Shown in pieces: positions 32,092 to 38,536 of a DNA stretch of 38,536 nucleotides. Position numbers and translations under genes: made by a program. The notes under the pieces were generated by a model. That model saw only the letters and a program-made list of their open reading frames with translations. It had not been told where the DNA came from and made no database searches. This DNA comes from JAVVUQ01 sp036653075 (GTDB lineage: Bacteria > Bacillota > Clostridia > Christensenellales > CAG-314). Location: contig JAVVUQ010000006.1 of the NCBI GenBank assembly GCA_036653075.1, positions 1 to 38,536 on the forward strand, read 5' to 3'. Within the stretch, counting starts at the first letter, position 1. Each line of letters starts with the position of its first letter.

Positions 32092-33039
32092 TTACATCAT
32101 TCCTAATACGACAGCATTTTCTGGTTCTTTTGGAATACGCACGGGAATATTTAAGATGTTGTTAACAAACACGTCGATGCCGTACATTTTTGCGCCGCCG
32201 CCGACAATAAAGACGCCTGATGATTTTATATCACGCAAATCGCCAATAGTGTTAAGCAAGCTATTAGCGGCGATAACAATACGTTCGACGTTTTCAATAG
32301 CGGCTTCAATAAAATCTCTTGCGGCGACTCTAACTTCACTAATAGCTTGAGAAGTAACGCCTACGCCCTTAGCGATGGTTGTAGTAACATCTTTATTATT
32401 AAAACTCACGCATTTTTCTTTAATTTTAGAAGCGGTGTCACAGTCGACGCAAATCTTAAATTTGTTTTCAATAACATACAAAATACCCATATCGATATAT
32501 TTACCGCCTAAAAACAAACAACAGCCATCAATAATTTTGTTGTTTTCGACAGCGGCGATCTCTGATTTCTCGTGACCAATATTCATAATAATTCCGCAAT
32601 TAGTTTTAAATTGTTTAAATACATATTTAGCGGCGGCATAGGCGCTTTCAATAAATTCTATAGGCGCAACGCCAGCGGCAGAGAAGGCATTTTCAATAGC
32701 TTTTAAATCGGAATTAGAAACTCCGATAGCGACAGCGACATCAGCTTTAATCTGCGGTTCGTAAACGGCTTGCGGCAGTAAAGCCTTGCACATTCTTTTA
32801 ATAAGTTCAACAGCGGCGTTTTTATCGGCAATTGCGCCGCAAACTATCGGATAGACCAAACGCGCAGCGGTTTTATCGCTACAAAACATTCGCTCGGCTT
32901 CATAACCATAAGCGACAACTTTTTCGCTATAATTAGAAACAGCCACAACAGACGGTTCTTTAAGCACTCTATCCGTACCTTTAATGCCCATATAAATATA
33001 TTTAGACCCTAAATCTACCGCAATTTCATAAAACGCCAT
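32092..33039 (-). CDS. Divergent MreB-like actin-family protein
   Basis: The protein (315 aa) aligns along its length with MreB, the actin-like filament of rod-shaped cells: VDLGSKYIYMGIKG at the start (phosphate-1, usually DLGTANT), EPSVVAV (near 30), PIVCGAIAD (near 63), IESAYAAAKY (near 130), GGKYIDMGI (near 182), GVFIVGGGAKMYGID (near 272) and a NIPVRIPKEPENAVVLGM end. The phosphate-2 loop is NIGHEKSEIA (near 153), not DIGGGTTEVA, and the EEP before it is ESA, so nucleotide hydrolysis may be altered. The start ATG 33039 follows CAAGGAGCTATTAT. It lies downstream of maf as in many mre regions, but mreC and mreD do not follow. Function as a shape protein is inference. Confidence 0.85.
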   Translation of the reverse strand: MAFYEIAVDLGSKYIYMGIKGTDRVLKEPSVVAVSNYSEKVVAYGYEAERMFCSDKTAARLVYPIVCGAIADKNAAVELIKRMCKALLPQAVYEPQIKADVAVAIGVSNSDLKAIENAFSAAGVAPIEFIESAYAAAKYVFKQFKTNCGIIMNIGHEKSEIAAVENNKIIDGCCLFLGGKYIDMGILYVIENKFKICVDCDTASKIKEKCVSFNNKDVTTTIAKGVGVTSQAISEVRVAARDFIEAAIENVERIVIAANSLLNTIGDLRDIKSSGVFIVGGGAKMYGIDVFVNNILNIPVRIPKEPENAVVLGMM

Positions 33040-33193
33040 ATAATAGCTCCTTGTTCTTGCAATTTTGCATTTTAATGGTAAAAAATGTTATAGCGCCACC
33101 GCATTTTTAATGGATAAAACGCAGTTATAGCTATAATAATTGAATTTTATTAAATAATAAATATTTAAATTGTTGTTATAATCATATGTTTGT

Positions 33194-33751
33194 TTATAAA
33201 TTGTATAAAAACTCATCTAATTCGACTTTTAATCTTTTAGTAGGTAGTCCCATAACATTATGATAACTGCCTTCAATATCTTGCACAAATCCGCTATCTT
33301 GTACGCCATAACCGCCAGCTTTATCAAAGGGCGAACCGGTTTTAATATAATCAGCGATTTGCGTATCTGTCAATTCATAAAAAGTAACTCTGCTTTCATC
33401 CACGAAATTACGTTTTTTATCCTTATATAAAAGGCAAATTCCAGTATAGACCAAATGCGAACGCCCCGAAAGTAATTTAAGCATACTTGTCGCTTGAGAA
33501 GGATTTTTAGGCTTTCCTAAAACTTTGCCCTCCATAACAACGACAGTATCAGCGCCAATAATAACGGCATTAGGTTCAATTTTAGCAACTTCAGCCGCTT
33601 TATGTTCCGCTAAATCCATTACCATATAATAAGGATCTTGTTGTTCGCTTTTTTCATCATTGAGCGGTTTTATTATCTTTGAAACATCGACGACTTGTTT
33701 AATAAGTTCAATACGCCTCAAAGACCCCGTAGCCAAAACTATGTCCACCAT
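33194..33751 (-). CDS. maf: Maf family nucleotide pyrophosphatase
   Basis: Maf proteins hydrolyse non-canonical or pyrimidine nucleoside triphosphates (dTTP, UTP, modified bases) to monophosphates. The 185-residue protein starts at ATG 33751 (MVDIVLATGSLRRIEL), with AAAAAGGTGTGATT upstream, although the frame reaches a GTG two codons earlier. The N-terminal phosphate loop is ATGSLRR, a variant of SxSPRR. GADTVVVMEGKVLGKP (near 67) is the signature with the catalytic Asp, followed by SGRSHLVYTGI, then DKAGGYGVQD and EGSYHNVMGLP. It sits between the cyclophilin and the MreB-like gene, a common Maf context. Confidence 0.95.
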   Translation of the reverse strand: MVDIVLATGSLRRIELIKQVVDVSKIIKPLNDEKSEQQDPYYMVMDLAEHKAAEVAKIEPNAVIIGADTVVVMEGKVLGKPKNPSQATSMLKLLSGRSHLVYTGICLLYKDKKRNFVDESRVTFYELTDTQIADYIKTGSPFDKAGGYGVQDSGFVQDIEGSYHNVMGLPTKRLKVELDEFLYNL

Positions 33752-33789
33752 AATCACACCTTTTTGATAGTTATTTGTGAATGTATTAT

Positions 33790-33867
33790 ATCGTTATAAT
33801 TTAAAATTCAAGATTATATAGTATTCAAATCGTTATAATTTAAAATTCAAGATTATATAGTATTCAA
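33790..33867. repeat. Exact 39-bp tandem duplication
   Basis: A 39-bp unit starting ATCGTTATAATTTAAAATTC occupies 33790-33828 and is repeated exactly at 33829-33867. The downstream bases contain another short repeat, GTATTATTATATA twice. It lies in the maf-cyclophilin spacer and encodes nothing. Confidence 0.95.
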
Positions 33868-33925
33868 AAGGTATTATTATATAATAAACCAAAAAGTATT
33901 ATTATATAGCGATATAATTTAAATA

Positions 33926-34450
33926 TTATTTTATTTTCTTAGGTTGAGGATATGCAACGCCAAAAGTTTCCGCCTTTACAGTTTTCATAATTTGCGGTTT
34001 AATAGGTTTATCATTGCGACTAACGTCCACGCAAGCGATTTCGTTTACAACGTCCATACCATTTATAACTTTGCCAAAAGCAGCGTAAGCGCCGTCAAGA
34101 TGCGGAGCGATTCTATGCATAATGAAAAATTGACTCCCAGCGCTGTCAGGATGATTAGCGCGCGCCATACTAATAACGCCTTCAGTATGACTAAGCGGAT
34201 TTAGAACGCCGTTAGTTTTAAATTCGCCTTTAATAGAATAATCTGGCCCGCCGCTACCAGTACCCGTTGGGTCGCCACCTTGTATCATAAATCCTTTAAT
34301 AACTCGATGAAATATTAGTCCGTTGTAAAAATTCTCATTTATAAGCGATAAAAAATTATAAACTGTATTAGGCGCGTATTCGGGATAAAGTTCAATTTCA
34401 ATCGTCTTTCCGCTATCCATAGTAATCGTAACAATTGGGTTTTTTTCCAT
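33926..34450 (-). CDS. Peptidyl-prolyl cis-trans isomerase, cyclophilin type
   Basis: Cyclophilins catalyse cis-trans isomerisation at proline. The start used is ATG 34450 (MEKNPIVTITMDSGKTIEIEL), with AAGGAGTAAAATTT upstream; the frame is open further up without a better start. The 174-residue protein has FHRVIKGFMIQGGDPTGTG (near 50-68) with the catalytic Arg, GEFKTNG, GVISMARANHPDSAGSQFFIM (split here as two motifs, near 95-115) and HLDGAYAAFGKVINGMDVV. It has no signal peptide, so it should be cytoplasmic. The C-terminal PQPKKIK tail is basic. It is upstream of maf with its own ribosome binding site. Confidence 0.95.
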   Translation of the reverse strand: MEKNPIVTITMDSGKTIEIELYPEYAPNTVYNFLSLINENFYNGLIFHRVIKGFMIQGGDPTGTGSGGPDYSIKGEFKTNGVLNPLSHTEGVISMARANHPDSAGSQFFIMHRIAPHLDGAYAAFGKVINGMDVVNEIACVDVSRNDKPIKPQIMKTVKAETFGVAYPQPKKIK

Positions 34451-34715
34451 AAATTTTACTCCTTCAATAAAATAACTGTTAATATTCAACCTCATAAACT
34501 ATAACAAATGCTTGTTTTTATATAAAACTTCACCTATATTTATAAGTGTAATATATTATACACCATTGTTTACCAAATTGCAAGAACTTATGGAACTATT
34601 TAAAAAAACTTCTAACCAATTATCTAACCAAACTTACAAAAAAATCAAATTTTATATTTATCGCTAAATCACATACTACATAATAATAAAAATAACGTTC
34701 TAATATATAAAAACC
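34451..34715. other. AT-rich spacer upstream of the cyclophilin gene
   Basis: This stretch is between the cyclophilin gene and a repeat array. Apart from scattered A/T-rich motifs I see no gene or clear promoter. Confidence 0.5.
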
Positions 34716-34844
34716 AACGTTAAAAAAATAATTATTAACGTTAAAAGTGTAAAATTAACGATAAAAGTGTAAAATTATATAAAAGTGTAAAATTAACGTT
34801 AAAAAAATAATCATTAACGTTAAAAGTGTAAAATAACGATAAAA
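34716..34844. repeat. About 50-bp direct repeat with AACGTTAAAA and AAAGTGTAAAAT sub-units
   Basis: A block beginning AACGTTAAAAAAATAATTAT at 34716 recurs with small changes at 34795, about 79 bp on, and each includes AACGTTAAAAGTGTAAAAT. Between them AAAAGTGTAAAATTA is repeated further. TTAACGTTAA is palindromic. Confidence 0.85.
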
Positions 34845-34856
34845 TATATAAAAAAT

Positions 34857-34883
34857 CATTGCGCAAAGGGTAATTGCGCAATG
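34857..34883 (-). terminator. Terminator of the surface lipoprotein gene
   Basis: CATTGCGCAA, loop of seven, TTGCGCAATG is a perfect 10-bp stem about 60 bases past the stop codon, followed on the minus strand by ATTTTTTATA. Confidence 0.85.
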
Positions 34884-34943
34884 AATATTAGGTTGCGGTT
34901 AAAGTGTAATCTTTTTCCGCATTACATTGGGGTCAATTAGTTT

Positions 34944-36593
34944 TTATGGTGTTGGAATTGTATACTTTTGGTCATAAGAAAATTTGCCCGCGCCCTTAAG
35001 ATTTCCTAAAACGTCATATGAAAAAACGCTTAATGTAACCTTTATTGTTGTATCGCTTGTAAGAGTTTGCGCTCCTTGTAACAATCTATGCGTAGCGCCT
35101 CCATCATAATAATAAACTTCTGATACAACGCCTTTATCTGTCAACTTTGCAATTCCGAATCCCGAATTGAATTCTGTTATTGTTGAATCTGTTGGAATTG
35201 TAAATTGCGATCCTAAATCTTTATATTTTGCTTCATAAACCATTAATTTTTTAAATCCAGTGTCTATGTTTTGCGATGTATTTGTATTTGTAACATAAAC
35301 AGTTTTTTGAATTATCCTTGGATAATTTCCACTATAACTACCCTCCACTAATTTATGTACACTTACTGAAATTTGGAAAATATACTTTACAACAGTGGTA
35401 TCCGTATGATTAAAGACAATGCTATCATTTATACTAATATTTGCAATATCAACCTTAGTAGAACCCTCTGCGTTTTCAATTTTTGGCGCTTTTTTTCTTG
35501 TACTTGTACTTTTACTTGTTATATTTGCAAGCTTATCTTCTGTGTTTTTTTCTGGGTTTGTTCCTGTTGGTATTTCTGTACTTGTTTCCCCTATTTTTTC
35601 AAACACACTTACAGTCATCCATTCTCCATTATTTCCAACTAAAAATATATCCTTTGCCGCTTGTATTACATTAGATAATTTGATTGTGTCTTTTGTGTAT
35701 GTTATTTTTGATTTTTCCGGATGTCCAATAAGTTCTCCAACATTGACGCCAGTTGAACTTATATTTACGCTTGAAGATATATTATCAAATGAAAATTCTG
35801 TTATATCATCTGCTTTTCCCTTATCTGCTGCAGCGGAATAACAATTGAAAACACTATACCAAGTTTCCGATGTCATAACATCACCAAACACCTTTAATTT
35901 ACTAAACGTAAATGCTGAACTTGTGTCTGTTGCACTAACTGGTTTACCATTACATACTATTGAAGCGTCTCCGCCTAAAATAATTGTACCGTTATGTATC
36001 TTGATAGTATCTGCACAACTAACTAAATGTGTTTTAAGTCCTTTGATTGTAAATGTGCCTAAATCAATATCGGCATTTACAACCATTGGTAATGCAATGT
36101 TTCCGCCTTCAAATGTAAAATCAATGTCGTTTGCCAATTTATAAAATGTTTGTGTTTTAGCATCTTCAATTTTTGAAATATTATAAAATTGTTGAGTATT
36201 TGTAATTAAATATGGGGTTGCCTCAGCGCCATTACCACCGGCAAAATCAGCCTCAGCATTACCAACAACTTGATAGTCAAAATACACTTTAAATAACGGA
36301 CTGGAAGTCACGTATATTACAGCTGTTCTTGAACCTACTTTCGATAAATCAAAATTCTCTACTGTCAATAAATCATTTGATGCATTATAGGTTGTAGCTT
36401 GAGTATCTCCTCTCATTTTTACGCTTACTTTAATTGCAGTAAGCGCAGCAGCTCTATCTGCATTTAATACATATTTAATTTGTGGAGCGCTTGTAATTTC
36501 AATACTTTCAACATCTTGCAAAAACGTGCATCCGACAATTGAGAACATCATTATTGCGCACACAATTAAACTCAATATTTTTCTTGTTTTCAT
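34944..36593 (-). CDS. Large surface lipoprotein with Ig-like and beta-helix-like regions
   Basis: The 549-residue protein is a predicted lipoprotein: MKTRKILSLIVCAIMMFS then the lipobox IVGC with Cys22. A region of about residues 30-110 (VESIEITSAPQIKYVL to YFDYQVVG) looks like a bacterial Ig-like domain. GGNGAEATPYLITNTQQFYNI (near 120) resembles the motif that opens repeat or beta-helix regions in many surface proteins; the next 150 residues have regular NGTIILGG and TFTIKGL strands. A Thr/Ser/Lys/Pro-rich linker (near 330-375) precedes a C-terminal beta-rich part. I do not know a named family for the whole. The start ATG 36593 follows AAAGGAGAAAATT. It follows the pilin-like gene on the same strand, so it may take part in the same surface process. 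Confidence 0.78.
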   Translation of the reverse strand: MKTRKILSLIVCAIMMFSIVGCTFLQDVESIEITSAPQIKYVLNADRAAALTAIKVSVKMRGDTQATTYNASNDLLTVENFDLSKVGSRTAVIYVTSSPLFKVYFDYQVVGNAEADFAGGNGAEATPYLITNTQQFYNISKIEDAKTQTFYKLANDIDFTFEGGNIALPMVVNADIDLGTFTIKGLKTHLVSCADTIKIHNGTIILGGDASIVCNGKPVSATDTSSAFTFSKLKVFGDVMTSETWYSVFNCYSAAADKGKADDITEFSFDNISSSVNISSTGVNVGELIGHPEKSKITYTKDTIKLSNVIQAAKDIFLVGNNGEWMTVSVFEKIGETSTEIPTGTNPEKNTEDKLANITSKSTSTRKKAPKIENAEGSTKVDIANISINDSIVFNHTDTTVVKYIFQISVSVHKLVEGSYSGNYPRIIQKTVYVTNTNTSQNIDTGFKKLMVYEAKYKDLGSQFTIPTDSTITEFNSGFGIAKLTDKGVVSEVYYYDGGATHRLLQGAQTLTSDTTIKVTLSVFSYDVLGNLKGAGKFSYDQKYTIPTP

Positions 36594-36651
36594 AATTTTC
36601 TCCTTTTGTTTTTGTATTATTTAATTTCAATTCTAATTTCATTTATAATTT

Positions 36652-36721
36652 CAATTCTAATTCTCATTCATTTTTAATTTCAATTTCAATTCTAATTCTC
36701 ATTCATTTTTAATTTCAATTT
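36652..36721. repeat. Exact 35-bp tandem duplication
   Basis: A 35-bp unit starting CAATTCTAATTCTCATTCAT occupies 36652-36686 and is repeated exactly at 36687-36721, flanked by further TTTCAATT-like units between about 36620 and 36740. Confidence 0.93.
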
Positions 36722-36763
36722 CAACTTCAATTTCAATAATTTATAATATTAAAGTTACTTCAT

Positions 36764-36829
36764 TGTTTCTTGATAAATAAGCGTATAAACATCTATGATT
36801 ATAATGTTTCTTTATAAATAGGCGTATTT
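36764..36829 (-). repeat. Imperfect second copy of the pilin gene's 3' end
   Basis: The last bases of the pilin-like gene (36805-36829) match a downstream segment (36764-36788) at about 21 of 25 positions, 41 bp apart. Read in its own frame the downstream copy would end LIYQETMK-stop, against PIYKETL-stop in the gene. It looks like a relic of an alternative C-terminus or a short duplication. Confidence 0.65.
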
Positions 36830-38247
36830 TCAGCAGTTGCGCCGTTTGTAGCTGTATTGTATGTGATTTTTAAAGTATATCCTGTTAAATCTGTTTGCCC
36901 CGTAACTACAAAACTGAAGTCTGAATTTGCTTTAATAGTAATTGGCGATGCGCTATCTTTTTCTAATGTAACTGTATATTTTGTATAATCATTTATGTTT
37001 GTTAAATTCTTTACATATTCTGGTAAGGTAACTGTAATACCATTTATTGTAGTAGTACCACTTGTAACGCTACTTTTGTCAATTTTGACTGAAGTGAAAT
37101 ATCCTATTTTATTTATCAATCCAACCACTCTATTTTTTGCGTCATACAATTCTCCGTAATACACAACGCAATCTCGAACTAAAATTCTTCTAAAAATCAC
37201 TGAAGCGGCATCTTTAGGAATTGCATCGCCTGTTGTTAAGGTTGGTAATATTTCAGCGTATTTTTCGCCATCTTTTATAGTGGCTATTGTTGTTTGACAA
37301 TTATAGCCTTTCGCTACATTTTCTTGAATATTATTTTTATGTTTTAAATCGTCTGTCAATGAACCCGATTCAAAGAAAATGTTACCTGACGCATTTATTG
37401 TATTGAAACCCGTTATTTTTGAAAATGCGCCGCTTCTAACAACTCTTACGCTATTTGGTAAATTTATAGGTAAAAGGGTAATATCCTCAGTGCCTGATGT
37501 TGTTACAATTATTGCAAGCGGAGTATCTTTTACATAATTTGCTTGTGGAATTACACTAACGCCTAAATCAAAGACTATTTTTGTTGCGCTTCTTGCTGTT
37601 TCCGCTGCTTTAGATAAAACATTATTTGTTTCAGATATAAATATAATTGCATTTTCTGCTGGGTTGAATTGTTCTAAATGCGTTTTTACTGCTTGTTCAT
37701 TTATTCCTTTAATTACTTCGGCAAATAGTGTATTAATATGATTTGCATAGCCCCTAATGCCTTTTATAGCGTTGGATATTGGATTGTTGCCAAAATCAAA
37801 ATAAAGAAAATCTTTGTTTGTTGACAACGCTTCCACTTCGTTATCATTTTTGTGTGGCGTAGTCGCTGCAAAAGTATTGTTTGCAATAGCTTTACCTTTA
37901 TTTAAATTAACATTTCCAACTATCGCATTTTTTGTGTTTGCTAAAACAACTTGTTCACTAACTGTATCGAACCAAAATGTATTGTCATTTGACGTTGCTT
38001 TGGGGATAATATTATTGGAAGTTATTGCATTGTATGCATCGTGAATATCAATCGAAGTTGCTCCGATTTCTGCTTTGTACATCGCTATAAACATATTCAT
38101 AGTCTTAACATCAGCTTGGTCTTTTGCAATTTTTCCTTTTTGTATAGCGCCTGTTACAGTTGGCACGATTATCGCCGCTAATATACCTATTATAACTATG
38201 ACAATCATAAGTTCAACTAAGGTGAATCCTTTCTTTTTTCCCTTCAT
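36799..38247 (-). CDS. Large prepilin-like protein with type IV pilin N-terminus
   Basis: The 482-residue protein begins MKGKKKG, then FTLVELMIVIVIIGILAA, which is the type III prepilin signature: peptidase cleavage is expected after Gly7, Phe8 is methylated, and Glu12 is the conserved +5 acid. The hydrophobic helix is followed by a helical KAKDQADVKTMNMFIAMYK-like stretch (near 40-60) as in pilins. The rest, about 420 residues, is far longer than a normal major pilin (about 110-180) and beta-rich near the end. It could be a large minor pilin, a tip adhesin or a pseudopilin-fold surface protein. No pilus assembly gene is in the window. The start ATG 38247 follows AAAAAGGAGAAAGCA. Confidence 0.85.
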   Translation of the reverse strand: MKGKKKGFTLVELMIVIVIIGILAAIIVPTVTGAIQKGKIAKDQADVKTMNMFIAMYKAEIGATSIDIHDAYNAITSNNIIPKATSNDNTFWFDTVSEQVVLANTKNAIVGNVNLNKGKAIANNTFAATTPHKNDNEVEALSTNKDFLYFDFGNNPISNAIKGIRGYANHINTLFAEVIKGINEQAVKTHLEQFNPAENAIIFISETNNVLSKAAETARSATKIVFDLGVSVIPQANYVKDTPLAIIVTTSGTEDITLLPINLPNSVRVVRSGAFSKITGFNTINASGNIFFESGSLTDDLKHKNNIQENVAKGYNCQTTIATIKDGEKYAEILPTLTTGDAIPKDAASVIFRRILVRDCVVYYGELYDAKNRVVGLINKIGYFTSVKIDKSSVTSGTTTINGITVTLPEYVKNLTNINDYTKYTVTLEKDSASPITIKANSDFSFVVTGQTDLTGYTLKITYNTATNGATAENTPIYKETL

Positions 38248-38536
38248 TGCTTTCTCCTTTTTATATTCGTTTTTTCATATGAATCAAAACCTAAATATAT
38301 TGTCCTTTCAGCGACTTAATTACATTCTTACGAAAAAAATAATTTATTCTTAATTTATAACTCATATGCCTCTACCATCTTCATCATTTGTTATACTTAC
38401 AGTAATAAATTTTTCCCTATATATATTAATTAAATAAGAAAAAATAATTTTACTAACTTTGCGCTTTAAAAACAAAAAACTTTATATTGCTTTTAAATTT
38501 TAATATTAAATTTTTCTACTACTTTTATATATTAAC
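38248..38536. other. AT-rich right end without a supported gene
   Basis: The last 289 bases hold no gene I can support. On the minus strand a 24-codon frame (38291-38365) follows an AGAGG-like motif, but nothing else argues for it. The promoter of the pilin-like gene should be here; I see no clear -35/-10 pair. Confidence 0.5.

Noticed and set aside
33790..34850. Repeat arrays resembling a CRISPR
   Set aside because: Units are direct tandem copies with no unique spacers between them, and no cas gene is in the window.
35419..35841. Plus-strand 140-codon frame opposite the lipoprotein
   Set aside because: It is antisense to a gene with a signal peptide and lipobox, and its composition looks like a reverse-strand shadow.
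38291..38365. 24-codon minus-strand frame before the pilin-like gene
   Set aside because: Only a weak AGAGG motif supports it, and its composition matches random AT-rich DNA.

Overview
The window looks like chromosomal DNA of a low-GC Bacillota bacterium, most likely a clostridium-like gut or anaerobe lineage. The evidence is the very AT-rich spacers, strong AGGAGG-type ribosome binding sites, the order rpmG-secE-nusG-rplK-rplA-rplJ-rplL, an L10 leader RNA, a CIRCE-controlled groESL operon, the GlgC/GlgD pair, and the Bacillota-type block yqfF-ybeY-era-yqzL-recO. TGA is used as a stop (secE, ybeY) and a glutamate racemase is present, which argues against mycoplasma-like Mollicutes. Almost everything is on the minus strand; only the YwaF-like membrane protein, groES and groEL are on the plus strand. 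I saw no rRNA, tRNA, CRISPR array, transposase or prophage gene.

Layout by position. 1-3000 is a small accessory-looking block: a tandem repeat, a 125-residue unknown protein, two short paralogous proteins of 60 and 57 residues (the second is very short), an ECF-type sigma factor and a 221-residue unknown protein. 3026-6840 is the ribosomal/transcription operon, with a recognisable promoter, an L10 autoregulatory leader and a terminator; rpoB does not follow rplL in the window. 6895-11132 carries KtrA/KtrB potassium uptake and a YgiQ-type radical SAM protein. 11513-15787 carries purC with a long leader, an EF-G-like GTPase and murI. 16060-18204 holds a convergent pair, a YwaF/TIGR02206-type membrane protein and an orphan NMT1-type solute-binding lipoprotein, separated by a bidirectional terminator. 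18656-20810 is groESL.

21036-27841 holds an MFS exporter, the glycogen operon glgC-glgD-glgA and glpK. 27899-34450 is a conserved housekeeping block: recO, a 39-residue YqzL protein, era, ybeY, a shortened PgpH/YqfF HD phosphodiesterase, a divergent MreB-like protein, maf and a cyclophilin. 34944-38247 holds a large surface lipoprotein and an unusually large type IV pilin-like protein.

The genes mostly serve translation, folding, cell wall, carbon storage and ion balance. Two functional links are plausible inferences: KtrA/KtrB and the PgpH-like phosphodiesterase may share cyclic-di-AMP control, and the pilin-like protein and lipoprotein may both act at the cell surface. The most unusual points are the sigma-factor block with its two small paralogs, the PgpH homolog without its extracellular sensor, the MreB homolog without a normal phosphate-2 loop, the giant pilin with an apparent relic of a second 3' end, and tandem repeats in nearly every long spacer, one of which seems to duplicate a promoter. 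All assignments are by reading motifs; no database search was run.
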